A stretch of 52,345 nt of DNA from contig JACPRK010000097.1 of NCBI GenBank assembly GCA_016190005.1, positions 1 through 52,345 of the forward strand, written 5' to 3'. This document shows positions 9,264-17,768 of the stretch, in pieces. The stretch's first letter is position 1. Every line of letters begins with the position of its first letter. Below the pieces are notes generated by a model that saw only the letters and a list, made by a program, of their open reading frames with translations, was not told the DNA's origin and made no database searches. The DNA is from Candidatus Wallbacteria bacterium. Its GTDB lineage: Bacteria > Muiribacteriota > UBA6191 > JACPRK01. The translations under genes were made by a program, and so were the position numbers.

Positions 9264-10466
9264 ATGACGTTCTTCATAGTCTCGACGGCCTTACTGGGGC
9301 TGTTCGTCGGCAGTGTGCTGGCGACGTGGATCGATCGATTGCCCTACGAGGACATCGAGACGTCGGTGCGCTTGCCGGCGCTGGGGGCGCCGCCGATGCA
9401 ACCAGGCCGGACCCGCGCGGGCAGACGCTCGCGCGCCTCCCGCAAAGGCGTCGCGGTCGACCCCTGGCTCAGGCGCCGCCAGCGCTACCTGGAGCGGAAC
9501 CGCTTCATGGAGGAGGACTACCAGCGGCTGCCATGGTACAGCCGTTTTCCCCTGCTATCGCTCTTCTTCGGCCCCTCCGAGCTGGGGCTGAAGTGGTACG
9601 ACAAGGTGCCGCTGCTCCCGTTCTTCGTGTACGCGGTGAAGTTCTCGAACTACCGGGCGCTGAGGCCCGGAGCCGCGTGCCTGCACTGCGGATTGAGGTT
9701 CGGGCTGGCCGACTATCTGCCGCTCGCCTCGATCCTCAGGAACCGGCTGCGATGCCGCGCCTGCGGCGGAAAGCAGAGTTGGGTCCGGCCTCTGATCGAG
9801 CTGGTCACAGCGCTGCTTTTTGGTCTTCTGGCATGGCGATTTGGCCCGACGTGGCTGCTGGTCGGGTACCTGCTCCTTGGGGCGGCCTTCGTGGTTTGCG
9901 CGACGGTGGACTGGCAGTTCCAGATCATCCCGGACGAGATCAACACGATCGGCGTCGTGCTGGGGGTCGCCTACTGCGGACTGACCCAGGCGCTCTTGAC
10001 CGCGGGCTGGATCGACGACGGACTGCTGGCCCGGTGGCTGCCGCCGGATTACGACCGCAGCTACGGCTACATCACGCTGATAGACTCGGCGGCCGGGTTC
10101 GTCGTTGGCGGCGGGGCGCTCTTGGCGCTGGGCCGCATCGGCACCTGGATCGCGGGCACCGATGCGCTGGGCGGAGGCGACATCAAGCTGGCGGGGTTCA
10201 TCGGCGCCTTCCTGGGCTGGAGATACGTGTTGATCGCGCTCTTCTACTCGGCCCTGGTCGGAGCGGTGGCCGGCGGGCTGGTGCTCTGGCTTGGCCGCGG
10301 ACAGAAGGAGCATGGGTACACGAAGTTCGCCTTCGGGCCGTATATCTGTCTCGGCACGCTGCTGGTGATGTTCTTCGGCGCCGAGACGATGTTCTACTTC
10401 TACATGGGCTTCAACAACTGGGTGACGTCGCGGATCGCGCAATGGCTGTTCCCGGCCACGTTCTGA
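9264..10466 (+). CDS. pilD: Prepilin peptidase / N-methyltransferase (PilD/GspO type) with long cytoplasmic insert
   Basis: This 400-residue membrane protein cleaves prepilin leader peptides and methylates the new N-terminus. The first membrane segment ends in FVGSVLATWIDRLP. Zinc-site pairs are C139xxC142 and C164xxC167. The peptidase aspartates are present: D216 in ATVDWQ, followed by IIPDE, and D306 in the conserved GGGDIKLAGF. It is longer than usual (typically 250-290 residues), mainly because of an Arg-rich, probably cytoplasmic insert at about residues 35-130. The next gene, a pseudopilin, starts inside its 3' end, so substrate and processing enzyme are co-translated. Function is near certain; the purpose of the insert is unknown. 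Confidence 0.92.
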   Translation: MTFFIVSTALLGLFVGSVLATWIDRLPYEDIETSVRLPALGAPPMQPGRTRAGRRSRASRKGVAVDPWLRRRQRYLERNRFMEEDYQRLPWYSRFPLLSLFFGPSELGLKWYDKVPLLPFFVYAVKFSNYRALRPGAACLHCGLRFGLADYLPLASILRNRLRCRACGGKQSWVRPLIELVTALLFGLLAWRFGPTWLLVGYLLLGAAFVVCATVDWQFQIIPDEINTIGVVLGVAYCGLTQALLTAGWIDDGLLARWLPPDYDRSYGYITLIDSAAGFVVGGGALLALGRIGTWIAGTDALGGGDIKLAGFIGAFLGWRYVLIALFYSALVGAVAGGLVLWLGRGQKEHGYTKFAFGPYICLGTLLVMFFGAETMFYFYMGFNNWVTSRIAQWLFPATF

Positions 10467-11386
10467 GGGGCGGGCGTCCGGCCCTGGGCTGGGGGTTCTC
10501 CCTGGTCGAGATTCTGGTGACGATGTCGATCATGCTGGTGCTGGCGACCACCGCGAACATCTACTACGGGGCGGTGCTGCCCGAGCAGAAGATCGGGCGG
10601 GCCAAGACGGACATCCAGCAGCTCAAGAAGGCCGTGGGGCTCTTGAAGAACAGCTACAAGTCGGGTCCGCTGTCGAGCGACGTGTTTCGCTACGAGGAGG
10701 ACGGCCCGCCTTGGACCCCGCGCCAGGGAGCAACCGACCTGACGCCCTATCGCACCGAGTACGAGGACGATGCTTCGCTGCACCCGACTCTCGAAAAGCT
10801 CCTGAAGTTCAACATCGTGCCGAACCTGGTCCTGGACCCCTGGGGAGGCGACTACCGGATCGACGTGCAGAAGGGGTGGATCTTCTCGTACGGCCCCGAC
10901 AGTCAGCCCCACACGCCCGACGACCCGGGCGACGACGTGTTCGACGCCTATGTGCCGGCCTTCGCGCCGGTGAGGGCGCGCCTGACGCAGCAGAGGCTCT
11001 ACCTGGAGGTCGACTTCAGCCGCGAGCTTTCTCGCAGCGTCGTCGATCGGCGCAACCAGCCGGTCTTCGAGATGAGCAAGGAGAACTTCGTGGTGACGAC
11101 GCTGGCGGCCCAGCTGGGGCAATCCGACCTGGCAAGTCTGCAAAGCCGGCGCGGCGAGAACGTCCTGACGGCAGTGGTCGACCTCGACTCCCCTTTCACT
11201 GTGAAGCTGCGCCTGGCGCGTCCGGTGGCGCTGGAGCTGGGCGTGGTGGTGGACCCCGGCCCGGGAGATGCCCGCCGGGCGCTGCACCTCTTGCGCAGCG
11301 CCGACGGTGCCTTGCTGAGCACGGACCGGGTCCTGTTGACGACGGGACCGGCGACGGGCGGGCTCTTCGTCCCGCCGGCGAGCTGA
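10442..11386 (+). CDS. GspG-like pseudopilin with a large C-terminal extension
   Basis: The ATG at 10442 lies within the end of pilD (25-bp overlap, different frame). The leader is basic and short, with a prepilin site G18|[10 protein letters not shown] including the required Glu at +5, then a hydrophobic helix. The region near residue 133 (DPWGGDYRI) and the following YGPDSQP match the signature of GspG, the major type II secretion pseudopilin. GspG is normally about 140 residues; this protein has 314. Its second half (from about 160) is a hydrophilic beta-rich segment with no motif I recognise. No C-terminal GspG calcium-site assignment is attempted. Possible roles are a major pseudopilin with a display domain or a specialised minor pseudopilin. 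Confidence 0.8.
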   Translation: MAVPGHVLRGGRPALGWGFSLVEILVTMSIMLVLATTANIYYGAVLPEQKIGRAKTDIQQLKKAVGLLKNSYKSGPLSSDVFRYEEDGPPWTPRQGATDLTPYRTEYEDDASLHPTLEKLLKFNIVPNLVLDPWGGDYRIDVQKGWIFSYGPDSQPHTPDDPGDDVFDAYVPAFAPVRARLTQQRLYLEVDFSRELSRSVVDRRNQPVFEMSKENFVVTTLAAQLGQSDLASLQSRRGENVLTAVVDLDSPFTVKLRLARPVALELGVVVDPGPGDARRALHLLRSADGALLSTDRVLLTTGPATGGLFVPPAS

Positions 11387-11408
11387 GCCCCGGGGCACAC
11401 GGAGAGCC

Positions 11409-13322
11409 ATGGGAGCCGGCCGGACGCAGAATCGTTACGACCTGATCGTGATCGGCGCCGGCCACGCTGGCTGCGAGGCCGCGCTGGTGGCGGCGCGCTC
11501 GGGGCTTTCGACCTGCATGATGACGCTTTCGGCCGGCAGCATCGCGCACATGCCGTGCAACCCCTCGATTGGCGGCCCTGGCAAGGGCCACCTGGTGCGG
11601 GAGGTCGACGCGCTGGGCGGAGAGATGGCGCAGAACACCGACCGAACCTACCTGCAGGTCCGGTACCTCAACACCGGCAAGGGACCTTCGGCGCGCTCGT
11701 TGCGGGCGCAGAGCGACAAGACGCAGTACAAGCGCCAGATGCGGGAGACGATCGAGCAGACGCCTGGCCTGCGAGTCTTGGAGGACGTGGCCGTCGAGAT
11801 TCTGGTGGGGCAAGGCCGAGTCCGGGGCGTGCGAGCCGAGCGAACCGGGGAGCTCGAGTGCCGGGCGCTGATCGTCACCTCCGGGACCTTTCTGAACGGC
11901 CTCGTCCACGTGGGCGATAGAAGTTTCCCGGCAGGTCGACAGGGCGAGCTTCCTGCGGTCGATCTCTCGGATTCGCTGGCGTCGCTCGGCATGGCGATGC
12001 GGCGCCTGAAGACGGGCACACCGCCCCGGGTGCACCGCGACAGCATCGACTACGCGCGCATGGAGCCGCAGCCAGGGATGGAGCCGCAGGCGCACTTCTC
12101 GTACCTATCACCCCTCGCCTCGCGCGCGCAGTATCCCTGCTACTTGACTCGAACGACCCAGCGGACCCGGCAACTGATCCGAGACAACATTGCACGCTCT
12201 CCGCTCTACTCGGGCGCCATCCGAGGGATTGGCCCCCGCTACTGCCCAAGCGTGGAGGACAAGATCGTCAAGTTCCCGGACAAGGAAAGCCACCCCGTCT
12301 ACATCGAGCCGGAGGCGCTCGACACCTTCGAGATGTACGTCCAGGGGTTCTCCACCTGCATGCCCGAGGAAGTCCAGCTCGAGATGCTCCGAAGCCTTCC
12401 CGGCCTGGAGCGAGCCGAAATGCTGCGCCCCGGGTACGCCGTGGAGTACGACGCCGTCGATCCCCGGCAGCTCGAGAAGACCCTCGAGAGCCGGCGGGTC
12501 CGCTCACTGTTTTTCGCCGGACAGGTGAACGGCACCTCCGGCTACGAAGAAGCAGCAGGCCAGGGCATGCTCGCGGGCTTGAATGCCGTGCGGCAGCTCC
12601 TGGACCTGCCGCCGCTGGTCCTGGGCCGCGACGAGGCCTTCATCGGAGTGATGGTCGACGACCTCACCTCCAAGGGCGCAGACGAACCCTATCGCATCTT
12701 CACCTCCCGCTCCGAGTACCGCCTCCTCTTGCGACACGACAACGCTGACCGGCGATTGACCAGCCTGATAGCCGGCATGCCCCACGTCACCGAGGAACGC
12801 CGCAGTCACCACCGCCGCAAACTCGAGCTGATTGAGCTCGAGCTCGCGCGGCTCCGAAACCTTTCCATCGCACCCTCTCCGGAGGTCGATACTGCCCTGG
12901 CAGAGCTCGGAAGCGCCCCGCTGGGCGCACGTCGCAGCGCAGCAGAGCTGCTCCGACGACCGGAACTCGACTACTCCCATCTAGGGGTGCTAGGCTATCC
13001 CGCCAATCCCCAACTGCCGATGGAAATCGTGGAAGAGGTCACTCTAGAGGTGAAGTATGAGGGGTACATCCGAAAGCAGGAACGCCACCTGGCGGACTTC
13101 CGCCGCCTCGAGGATCTCCCCATCCCGCGCGACCTCGACTATTCGGACATCCCCGCCATCAGCCGGGAAGCCAGAGCGCGGCTGGAGCAGATGCGCCCCA
13201 CCTCGGTCGGCCAGGCGTCCCGCATCGCGGGAGTCCGAATGTCCGACGTCTCGCTCCTCATCGGTTGGGCCAAGCGACACCTCCAGGGCGCGGCAAAGGA
13301 CGACGAGGCATCCCAGACATGA
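11409..13322 (+). CDS. mnmG: tRNA uridine-5-carboxymethylaminomethyl modification enzyme MnmG (GidA)
   Basis: With MnmE, MnmG installs the carboxymethylaminomethyl group at U34 of certain tRNAs, using FAD. The FAD-binding motif is [12 protein letters not shown] near the N-terminus. [31 protein letters not shown] and [16 protein letters not shown] are strictly family-typical, and the C-terminal domain ends in [14 protein letters not shown]. The length of 637 residues is standard. The stop overlaps the next start by ATGA, and rsmG lies one gene further on. This mnmG-rsmG neighbourhood is classically close to the chromosome origin. Confidence 0.97.
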   Translation: MGAGRTQNRYDLIVIGAGHAGCEAALVAARSGLSTCMMTLSAGSIAHMPCNPSIGGPGKGHLVREVDALGGEMAQNTDRTYLQVRYLNTGKGPSARSLRAQSDKTQYKRQMRETIEQTPGLRVLEDVAVEILVGQGRVRGVRAERTGELECRALIVTSGTFLNGLVHVGDRSFPAGRQGELPAVDLSDSLASLGMAMRRLKTGTPPRVHRDSIDYARMEPQPGMEPQAHFSYLSPLASRAQYPCYLTRTTQRTRQLIRDNIARSPLYSGAIRGIGPRYCPSVEDKIVKFPDKESHPVYIEPEALDTFEMYVQGFSTCMPEEVQLEMLRSLPGLERAEMLRPGYAVEYDAVDPRQLEKTLESRRVRSLFFAGQVNGTSGYEEAAGQGMLAGLNAVRQLLDLPPLVLGRDEAFIGVMVDDLTSKGADEPYRIFTSRSEYRLLLRHDNADRRLTSLIAGMPHVTEERRSHHRRKLELIELELARLRNLSIAPSPEVDTALAELGSAPLGARRSAAELLRRPELDYSHLGVLGYPANPQLPMEIVEEVTLEVKYEGYIRKQERHLADFRRLEDLPIPRDLDYSDIPAISREARARLEQMRPTSVGQASRIAGVRMSDVSLLIGWAKRHLQGAAKDDEASQT

Positions 13323-13768
13323 CCCTCAAACCCATTGAGTTGAAGGCCCGTATCGCCGACTTCACCAGCCTGCTGAAGGGTGGCCCCATGGCCAGCCGGG
13401 CTTTCGTCGAGGCCTTCGGCAACGCCGTCGACGCCGAGGACTCCGACCAGAGCTACTTCCCCGAATTCCTTGAAGACTTCAAGAGCGAAACGGGCAGCAT
13501 CCTCGACAAGATCCGCGTCACGGTCAATGCCCTCGCGTCCGGCGCTACCGTCGAGCAACCTCAGCTCGCCGAGGCTTTTCGCTTCTGCCACATGATGAAG
13601 GGCTCCGCGGCAACCATGGGGTTCAACAGGCTCTCGTACCTCGCCCACGGCATGGAACGCGCCTTCGAAGAGCTCAAGGAGAAGCGCCTGGCGCCGACGA
13701 GCGACCTCGTCCAGGTGCTCCAGCAGGGCTTCGCCCTCGTCGAGGAGCTCCTGCGGAGCATGGCCTAG
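13319..13768 (+). CDS. Stand-alone histidine phosphotransfer (Hpt) protein
   Basis: The 149-residue product starts in an ATGA overlap with mnmG. The motif [14 protein letters not shown] (phosphoacceptor His91), followed by [15 protein letters not shown], is the four-helix Hpt signature seen in the P1 domain of CheA. The preceding helix starts at [13 protein letters not shown]. No kinase or receiver domain is attached. It would relay phosphate between a hybrid kinase and a response regulator, or a receiver protein could phosphorylate it. Its place between two RNA-modification genes is unusual and translationally coupled. The nearest possible partner in the window is the receiver-kinase at 15303. 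Confidence 0.82.
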   Translation: MTLKPIELKARIADFTSLLKGGPMASRAFVEAFGNAVDAEDSDQSYFPEFLEDFKSETGSILDKIRVTVNALASGATVEQPQLAEAFRFCHMMKGSAATMGFNRLSYLAHGMERAFEELKEKRLAPTSDLVQVLQQGFALVEELLRSMA

Positions 13769-13772
13769 AGTC

Positions 13773-14564
13773 GTGCCCGCCGAGCCATCTCCGGAACCCC
13801 TCCCCTCGCCGGCCGGTCCAGCGCCCGCCACGGTCGAAGAGTTCCAGCGGCTTCTCCACGAGCTCCTGGTCCCTTTCGCCGCCGGGAAAGGGGTTGCTCT
13901 TCCGCCGGAGTCGCTCTCACGGCTGGCCGCCTACTCGGCGTTGCTGCTGGAGCGAAACCAGGTGGTCAACCTCACCGGTTGCCGCTCGCCAAGAGAGCTG
14001 GTGGCGCGCCACCTCGCGGACGCCGTCCAGTTCGCGACCCGGCTGCCCAGCCGGCCCCCCGCGACACTGGTGGATCTCGGCTCGGGAGGCGGTCTCCCGG
14101 GCCTTCCTCTGGCACTGTTGCTACCACGGTCGCGCATCCTGCTCGTCGAAAGCGTTCGCAAGAAGGCCCGTTTCCTCGAGGAGGCCAGGGAGCTTCTGGC
14201 GCTCCCGAACGTCCAAGTCCTCTGTGCGCGGGCGGAGGACTTAGGGCGCGACCGCGCCCACCGCGATCGTCACGGGGCCGTCACTTCGCGCGCATGCGCC
14301 TCGCTGGCCGTCTCGCTGGAGTACGGCCTGCCGCTCCTGAAGCAGGGCGGCCTGTTCCTCTCCCCGAAGGGCCCCTCGGCGCCAGACGAGCTCGCAACCG
14401 CCGCGAGGGCAATCCAGGCCCTGGCGGGCCGATTACTCGACACCACGACCTACCGCCTCCCTGAAGCGCCCTCGGATTTCACCATGATCGCCATCGAGAA
14501 GACAGGGCCGACTCCCGCCGCGTATCCCAGACGGGCCGCTCAGATAGCGCGAAAATCGCTCTGA
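13773..14564 (+). CDS. rsmG: 16S rRNA (guanine-N7)-methyltransferase RsmG (GidB)
   Basis: RsmG methylates a guanine in the 530 loop of 16S rRNA (G527 in Escherichia coli) with S-adenosylmethionine. The N-terminal ERNQVVNLTG and the SAM-binding LVDLGSGGGLPGLPLAL are diagnostic. AVTSRACASL and the SPKGP segment follow in family order. The 263-residue product carries an N-terminal Pro-rich extension of about 20 residues. The GTG start lies four bases after the Hpt stop, so the three genes form one unit. No parA/parB follows, unlike many rsmG loci. Confidence 0.93.
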   Translation: MPAEPSPEPLPSPAGPAPATVEEFQRLLHELLVPFAAGKGVALPPESLSRLAAYSALLLERNQVVNLTGCRSPRELVARHLADAVQFATRLPSRPPATLVDLGSGGGLPGLPLALLLPRSRILLVESVRKKARFLEEARELLALPNVQVLCARAEDLGRDRAHRDRHGAVTSRACASLAVSLEYGLPLLKQGGLFLSPKGPSAPDELATAARAIQALAGRLLDTTTYRLPEAPSDFTMIAIEKTGPTPAAYPRRAAQIARKSL

Positions 14565-14675
14565 GGCGAGGACGGGCTACCCCGGGCGGCCGGGCCGGCG
14601 TTCGGCCAGTTCAGGACAAGCCCCGGGCCGAGCGCGGTCATTTTGCGCTGCTTCGAGGATTTCCACTGGGGATAC

Positions 14676-14729
14676 TGTGGATAACCCGGTGGATAACCGG
14701 CCAGCACTGGATCATGTCATTGTGGATGT
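14676..14729 (+). other. DnaA-box cluster downstream of rsmG (candidate origin element)
   Basis: TGTGGATAA at 14676-14684 is a perfect DnaA box (complement of TTATCCACA). GGTGGATAA at 14688-14696 has one mismatch and starts exactly 12 bp later. TGTGGATGT at 14721-14729 has two mismatches. All are in the same orientation within the 278-bp gap after rsmG. No clear AT-rich unwinding element is visible, so this may be an auxiliary site rather than oriC itself. Confidence 0.45.
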
Positions 14730-14842
14730 TTTGGCCCGGCATGCCGATGATCATGCCCCTGCCCCTGGACCGCGGGCGATTTGATCTGGCCCCGGTCGTC
14801 TGCTACGATCCCTCGGGCCGGGGCGAGCGGGAAGACGAGGGC

Positions 14843-15277
14843 ATGCAAGCACACGACTCCGAGGCATTGTTCGGGAAGACCTACGCGGACGGCACCGTGA
14901 TTTTCCGTGAAGGCGATGTCGGCCGGGAGATGTTCATCATCCAGGACGGTCAGGTGGAGATCTCGTCGGTGGTCGACGGGGAGAAGCTGGTCTACGGCGT
15001 GCTCGGCAAAGGCAGATTTTTCGGGGAGATGGCGCTGTTCGACGACCAGCCCAGGTCGGCGACCGCGACCGTCCGCGGCTCGGCGCGCCTGATGGTTCTC
15101 GAGCGGGACACAGTCAGGGACCGTCTCAAGGGGGACCCCAACATCGGTCTGACGCTCTTGCGGAGCATGTGCGAGCGCATTCGCTCCCTGCACCAGGGCC
15201 TCGAGGACCTCATCTCCGCCGGAAACCTGGAGCCGGGCGCCGTGGACGCCGCGCTCAAGGCCCACCAATCGCAATGA
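14843..15277 (+). CDS. Stand-alone cyclic-nucleotide-binding domain protein
   Basis: The 144-residue product is essentially one Crp-type beta-roll: DGTVIFREGD, MFIIQDGQVEIS, then the phosphate-binding cassette GRFFGEMALFDDQPRSATATV. A C-terminal helical tail follows, with no helix-turn-helix. It could bind cAMP, cGMP or c-di-GMP and act through protein contacts. The ATG at 14843 follows GACGAGGG. An in-frame ATG at 14714 would add a Met/Pro-rich peptide overlapping the DnaA-box cluster and is rejected. It is followed after 25 bp by a receiver-histidine kinase, suggesting a joint signalling unit. A close paralogue lies at 26129. Confidence 0.83.
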   Translation: MQAHDSEALFGKTYADGTVIFREGDVGREMFIIQDGQVEISSVVDGEKLVYGVLGKGRFFGEMALFDDQPRSATATVRGSARLMVLERDTVRDRLKGDPNIGLTLLRSMCERIRSLHQGLEDLISAGNLEPGAVDAALKAHQSQ

Positions 15278-15302
15278 CCGAGCCAGCCGGAGCCCTATCA
15301 AC

Positions 15303-16418
15303 GTGACCCAGTACAAGCCAAAGATCCTCGTCGTCGACGACGAGGAGAACATTCTGGAGGTCCTCCAGCTCCTGCTGGAGCGGGGCGGCTACGAGGTCTG
15401 GACCGCGATGTCGCCCGTGTCGGCGCTCGAGCTGCTGAGGACTCAAGAGCCCGACCTCATCATCTCCGACGTGAACATGCCAGGCATGGACGGCTACGCC
15501 TTTTTTCAGCAGGTGCAGTCGCGACCCGGGATAGCCACCGTCCCGTTCCTGTTTCTTACGGCTCGAGGCGGCAAGGAAGACATGCTTGCCGGCAAGGAGC
15601 TCGGCGCGGACGACTATCTAGTCAAGCCGCTGACGGGAGAAGAGCTGCTGGCGTCTGTACGGGGCAAGCTCAAACGCGTGGCCGCCCGCGCGGCGCAGCA
15701 GCGTGAGCAGGTCGACACGCTCAAGCGCGAGATCCTCAACGTGCTCTCCCACGAGTTCGTGACGCCGCTGGTCAGCATCAAGGGGACCACGGACCTGCTG
15801 CTCTCCGAAGACGTCAAGTTCGAGCCCGACGAGCTCAAGAACTTTCTCTCCTCGATCCGCACGGGCGGTGACCGGCTGGGCAAGCTGGTCGAGGACTTCA
15901 TCCTCTCGGCCAAGGTGCAGGCCGGAAGCGTGAAGGAGGAAGCCGAGCTCCTGAAGCTCCCCACGGACCTCCGGCCGCTGGTACGGCTGGTTGTGGAGCG
16001 CTGGAAGACGCAAGCCAGAGCAAAGGGGATCGAGATCGTCGCGCGCATCCCGGAAGCCCCGGTCGAGGCCGAAGTCTACGACGAGCACATCAAGGGCGTG
16101 ATCGAGCGGCTGGTAGACAATGCCGTGAAGTACTCGGCCGCAGGCGCCAGCCCGATCGAGGTCGACCTGGACGTCCAAGGCGCCTCGGCCCGCCTGAGCG
16201 TGCGAGACCGAGGCATCGGCATCGACGCCTCGCAGCTCGCAGACATCTTCCGTCCGTTCCACCAGGTCAATCGCAAGGCGATGGAGCAGCAAGGTCCCGG
16301 GCTGGGACTTTCGCTGGCCAGGGGCCTTGCGGAGGCCAACCGGGGTGAGCTGGCCGGGACCAGCAATCCCGGATCGGGCAGCACGTTCGTGCTGACCTTG
16401 CCGCTCAAGGAGGCGTGA
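15303..16418 (+). CDS. Receiver-histidine kinase protein (REC-HisKA-HATPase)
   Basis: The 371-residue cytoplasmic protein has an N-terminal receiver (residues 6-120: acidic pair in VVDDEEN, phosphoacceptor Asp56 in ISDVNMPGMDG, Lys108 in VKPL). A HisKA domain follows with His150 in NVLSHEFVTPL, then a HATPase with DNAVKY, DRGIGID and GLGLSLARG boxes. There is no sensor or membrane segment, so input comes through phosphorylation of the receiver. The H-box departs from the usual SHELRTPL (FVT in place of LRT). The GTG start lacks a strong ribosome binding site. glgC starts one base before its end, and a cyclic-nucleotide-binding protein precedes it, so second-messenger and phosphorelay input may meet here. 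Confidence 0.88.
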   Translation: MTQYKPKILVVDDEENILEVLQLLLERGGYEVWTAMSPVSALELLRTQEPDLIISDVNMPGMDGYAFFQQVQSRPGIATVPFLFLTARGGKEDMLAGKELGADDYLVKPLTGEELLASVRGKLKRVAARAAQQREQVDTLKREILNVLSHEFVTPLVSIKGTTDLLLSEDVKFEPDELKNFLSSIRTGGDRLGKLVEDFILSAKVQAGSVKEEAELLKLPTDLRPLVRLVVERWKTQARAKGIEIVARIPEAPVEAEVYDEHIKGVIERLVDNAVKYSAAGASPIEVDLDVQGASARLSVRDRGIGIDASQLADIFRPFHQVNRKAMEQQGPGLGLSLARGLAEANRGELAGTSNPGSGSTFVLTLPLKEA

Positions 16419-17722
16419 TGGACGCTCGAATTCTCGATGCAGCAGAAGAGACCATCGGGATCGTGCTCGGCGGAGGCCGGGGCACGCGCCTGTATCCGCT
16501 GACCGAGGAGCGCTCCAAACCCGCCGTGCCGCTGGGGGGCAAGTACCGCCTGATCGACATTCCGATCAGCAACTGCATCAACAGCCAGATCCGGCGCATC
16601 TTCGTCCTCACGCAGTTCAATTCGGCTTCGCTGAACCGCCACGTCAACCTCTCGTACAAGTTCGACAGCTTCTCGCGCGGGTTCGTGGAGGTGCTTGCGG
16701 CCGAGCAGACCGAGGAGAACGCAGACTGGTTCCAGGGCACGGCTGACGCAGTGCGTCACAATCTCCGCCACTTCCTGAGGTGGTCGCCGCGCCACTTCCT
16801 AATCCTCTCGGGCGACCAGCTCTACAAGATGGATTTTCGCGCGCTGCTCTCCTACCACATCGAACGAGGCGCTCACGCCACCATCGCCGCCGTTCAGGCA
16901 ACGCGAGAGCAGGCCAAGGACTTCGGGATCATGGAGCTCGCCCCCGGCGGCCGGATCGTCAACTTCGTCGAAAAGCCCAAGGAAGACGACGTGCTCGATC
17001 GCCTGGCCATCTCGGGAGAAAAGGCAGCCTCGATCGGAATGAACCCCGACAAGGAGAGCTACCTGGCCTCTATGGGCATCTACGTCTTCGATCGCGACGT
17101 CATGTTCCACGTGCTCCAGAGCCGCAAGGCCCAGGACTTCGGCCGCCACGTGATCCCGGACGCCGTCCAGGACTTCAAGATCTTCGCTTACTCATTCGAC
17201 GGCTACTGGGAGGACATCGGGACCATCCGCAGCTTCTTCGAAGCGAACCTGCAGATGACCCAGAAGTACCCGCCGTTCGACATCTACGAGCCCGAGAGTC
17301 CCATCTTCACCAACGCCCGCTACCTGCCCAGCAGCAAGTTCTATTCGTCGGTCATCAAGCGCGCGCTGATTTCAGAGGGCTGCATCCTTGAAGACGCTGA
17401 AGTGACCGATTCCGTCGTCGGACTGCGCAGCATCATCTCGAGCAATGCCAAGCTCACCCGCACGGTCATGATGGGCGCGGACTTTTACGAGACCCCCGAG
17501 GACTTGACTCAAAACATCTCCCGGGACGTGCCGCACCTGGGAATCGGTGCCGGCGCCGAGATCCGGGAGGCGATCATCGACAAGAATGCCCGCATCGGCG
17601 CAGGCGCACGGATCACCAACGGGCAGAACCTGCAGCATGCCGACGGGCCCGGCTGGTCCATCCGCGACGGCATCGTCATCGTCAAGAAGGGCGCCATCAT
17701 CAAGGAGGGCACGGTCATCTGA
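16418..17722 (+). CDS. glgC: Glucose-1-phosphate adenylyltransferase
   Basis: GlgC makes ADP-glucose from glucose 1-phosphate and ATP, the first committed step of bacterial glycogen synthesis. The nucleotide-binding signature GGGRGTRLYPLTEERSKPAV is intact, followed by YRLIDIPISNCINS, FQGTADAV and FVEKPKED. The C-terminal half is a left-handed beta-helix ending in DGIVIVKKGAIIKEGTVI. The 434-residue length is normal. The ATG at 16418 shares a base with the upstream TGA and has AAGGAGG five bases before it; the GTG at 16415 is too close to that site. No other glycogen genes are nearby. Coupling to a signalling pair suggests regulated storage, which is inference. Confidence 0.94.
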   Translation: MDARILDAAEETIGIVLGGGRGTRLYPLTEERSKPAVPLGGKYRLIDIPISNCINSQIRRIFVLTQFNSASLNRHVNLSYKFDSFSRGFVEVLAAEQTEENADWFQGTADAVRHNLRHFLRWSPRHFLILSGDQLYKMDFRALLSYHIERGAHATIAAVQATREQAKDFGIMELAPGGRIVNFVEKPKEDDVLDRLAISGEKAASIGMNPDKESYLASMGIYVFDRDVMFHVLQSRKAQDFGRHVIPDAVQDFKIFAYSFDGYWEDIGTIRSFFEANLQMTQKYPPFDIYEPESPIFTNARYLPSSKFYSSVIKRALISEGCILEDAEVTDSVVGLRSIISSNAKLTRTVMMGADFYETPEDLTQNISRDVPHLGIGAGAEIREAIIDKNARIGAGARITNGQNLQHADGPGWSIRDGIVIVKKGAIIKEGTVI

Positions 17723-17768
17723 CAGGCCGCCCTGGAATCGCCCCGGCTGGGCTGGGAGGGTTCCGGGC

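Noticed and set aside
9212..10441. 5' extension of the GspG-like reading frame
   Set aside because: It overlaps the well-supported pilD gene in another frame. The prepilin leader at 10442 fixes the true start.
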